From IMG/VR virus record IMGVR_UViG_3300032456_000021, positions 1-22,495 of that record: a stretch of 22,495 nt of DNA, one strand, 5' to 3'. This document shows positions 21,527 through 22,495 of the stretch, piece after piece. Position numbers and translations under genes: made by a program. The notes beneath the pieces are model-generated. The model had not been told where the DNA came from, did not search any database, and was given only the letters and a program-made list of their open reading frames with translations. This DNA is from a virus. Each line of letters begins with the position of its first letter. Within the stretch, counting starts at the first letter, position 1.

Positions 21527-22495
21527 CTACGCCGGGCGTAGACGCTTGGGGGTGTCGGACTTACTATCACCAGGGGAGCCGGGGTTCCCCTGGCCGGGGG
21601 CAGATTCGGCGGGGGCGGCGGGCGAGTCGGCGCTCGGGCCAGGGGTAGCGGAGCCGATCTTCTCCCAGTCGAACGACTCAGCTTCGGTCATGCCGAACGT
21701 GGCGAGATACGGGTCGGCCATCTTGATGCCCAACCGGCGGATGTACTCGATGGGCGTCGGCGCGTCCTTCTCTTTGATGCCGTTCATGCGGCGCGTCGCT
21801 GCGGGGCCGATGAGGTTGCGATCGACGAGCTGGCGGGAATCTTCGGAGATGTTCATGTGCGAAGTCGCGTCGTCGAGGTCGTACCAGATGACGTGCTTCA
21901 TGATCGTGCCCGGCCTTGTACCGGCGTCCTGCATCTGCTTCCACAAGAACAAGCGAGTCAACGCCCAGCACCCGGTCTCCAGATCGGGCTTGATTGAAAC
22001 CTTCAGCTCGTCATCAGTCGCTGACCACGAACCCCAGTGGTTGGCGTCAGCGGCACCCTTCACCTGGGAAGGCTGAATGTCGAGGCCCATGAGAATGCGG
22101 TCGATCAGCTCGGCACGCAGTTTCATGTCGGTCTCGGCGAGAACCTGCTCCATGATGACGTGCCTGAACTGCTCGCCGTGGATGCCAGGGCCAGACATGA
22201 ACACCGGCAACCCAGCGGATGCTTCGCCTGGGCTGCGGGAGGCGTAGACGGCGGCCTTGATGAGTTCGTTCAGCACGGCGTTGTTGTGGAACTCGTTCTT
22301 CTCACCCGAGGGCGCGGTCGACTTCGCTTCAGTGACTTCGCTCGGGACGTAGAAGATGCCGTTCGACAACAACCGAGACATCAGCGTCGAGCGAATACCC
22401 ATCGTCAACAGGTGGAGAAGTTCGCACGTCGTATCGAGCGACTTCAGCGGGGAGTCAGGCAGGTCGACATACCGAGAGGAGGGCCGCCACACGCG
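21527..22495 (-). CDS. Portal protein, C-terminal part (5' end outside the window)
   Basis: The last 322 residues of a portal, the ring at the unique capsid vertex through which DNA is packaged and ejected. The frame is open to the window edge, so the N-terminus is missing. Recognisable actinophage portal blocks are 'VWRPSSRYVDLPDSPLKSL', 'LMSRLLSNGIFYVPSE', 'ASAGLPVFMSGPGIHGEQFR', 'LRAELIDRILMGLDIQPSQ', 'NHWGSWSATDDELKVSIKPD' and 'ALTRLFLWKQMQ', then 'WYDLDDATSHMN' and 'RRMNGIKEKDAPTPIEYIRR'. The C-terminus is a Pro/Gly/Ser-rich tail of about 45 residues. It precedes the protease by 12 nt with the ribosome site of the protease in between. Confidence 0.92.
   Translation of the reverse strand, partial: RVWRPSSRYVDLPDSPLKSLDTTCELLHLLTMGIRSTLMSRLLSNGIFYVPSEVTEAKSTAPSGEKNEFHNNAVLNELIKAAVYASRSPGEASAGLPVFMSGPGIHGEQFRHVIMEQVLAETDMKLRAELIDRILMGLDIQPSQVKGAADANHWGSWSATDDELKVSIKPDLETGCWALTRLFLWKQMQDAGTRPGTIMKHVIWYDLDDATSHMNISEDSRQLVDRNLIGPAATRRMNGIKEKDAPTPIEYIRRLGIKMADPYLATFGMTEAESFDWEKIGSATPGPSADSPAAPAESAPGQGNPGSPGDSKSDTPKRLRPA

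Overview
The window is a block of tailed-phage virion genes, all read from the minus strand (right to left). The head, connector and tail proteins resemble those of siphoviruses that infect Actinobacteria: the portal has actinophage-type motifs, the capsid maturation protease is the H/H/S type usual in those phages, and the tail tube, chaperone and 2064-residue tape measure fit the same group. High GC, tight ATGA/GTGA overlaps, frequent GTG starts and TANNNT-type -10 boxes directly before start codons (leaderless style) also point to an actinobacterial host. The host genus cannot be read from the sequence. No tRNA, CRISPR array, integrase or attachment site was seen.

Layout in transcription order. 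Head module: portal (3' part, 22495-21527), capsid maturation protease (21514-20246), major capsid protein with a built-in Ala-rich scaffold region (20169-18466), a strong terminator, a small Gly/Arg-rich basic protein (18335-17991), a probable second capsid-associated protein (17980-17096) and a low-GC C1q/TNF-like jelly-roll protein (17094-16636). Then comes an unusual insert, 16456-11306: five overlapping or near-abutting genes encoding a GT-B glycosyltransferase, a two-domain exostosin-like plus GT-A glycosyltransferase, an HNH endonuclease, a GT4-like glycosyltransferase and a teichoic-acid-type CDP-glycerol glycerophosphotransferase homologue. This cassette has its own recognisable promoter. 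Next is the connector and tail module: head-tail adaptor (11296-10574), a second HNH endonuclease (10577-10230), tail tube protein (10171-9449), a terminator with a cUUCGg loop, a tail-terminator-like protein (9350-8814), an HK97 gp10-like protein (8812-8216), tail assembly chaperone (8173-7805), tape measure (7752-1558), two minor tail/baseplate proteins (1561-1172 and 1172-87) and the first 30 codons of another tail protein (90-1).

How the parts work together: the portal, protease and capsid protein build and mature the procapsid; the adaptor, gp10-like and terminator-like proteins join head to tail; the tube, chaperone and tape measure build a long flexible tail; and the distal genes make the tip. 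Hairpin terminators sit just after the two proteins needed in most copies (capsid and tail tube), and each is followed by a candidate promoter, which would let the phage make those proteins in excess. The glycosyltransferase cassette most likely decorates the virion surface, perhaps the neighbouring jelly-roll or capsid-associated protein. A role in modifying host surface polymers is the alternative.

The most interesting signals are the sugar/glycerol-phosphate cassette with its own promoter, a repeated promoter sequence (AGTATGT core, palindromic in one copy), and the fact that every intergenic start lacking a Shine-Dalgarno sequence has a TANNNT box 6-7 nt upstream.
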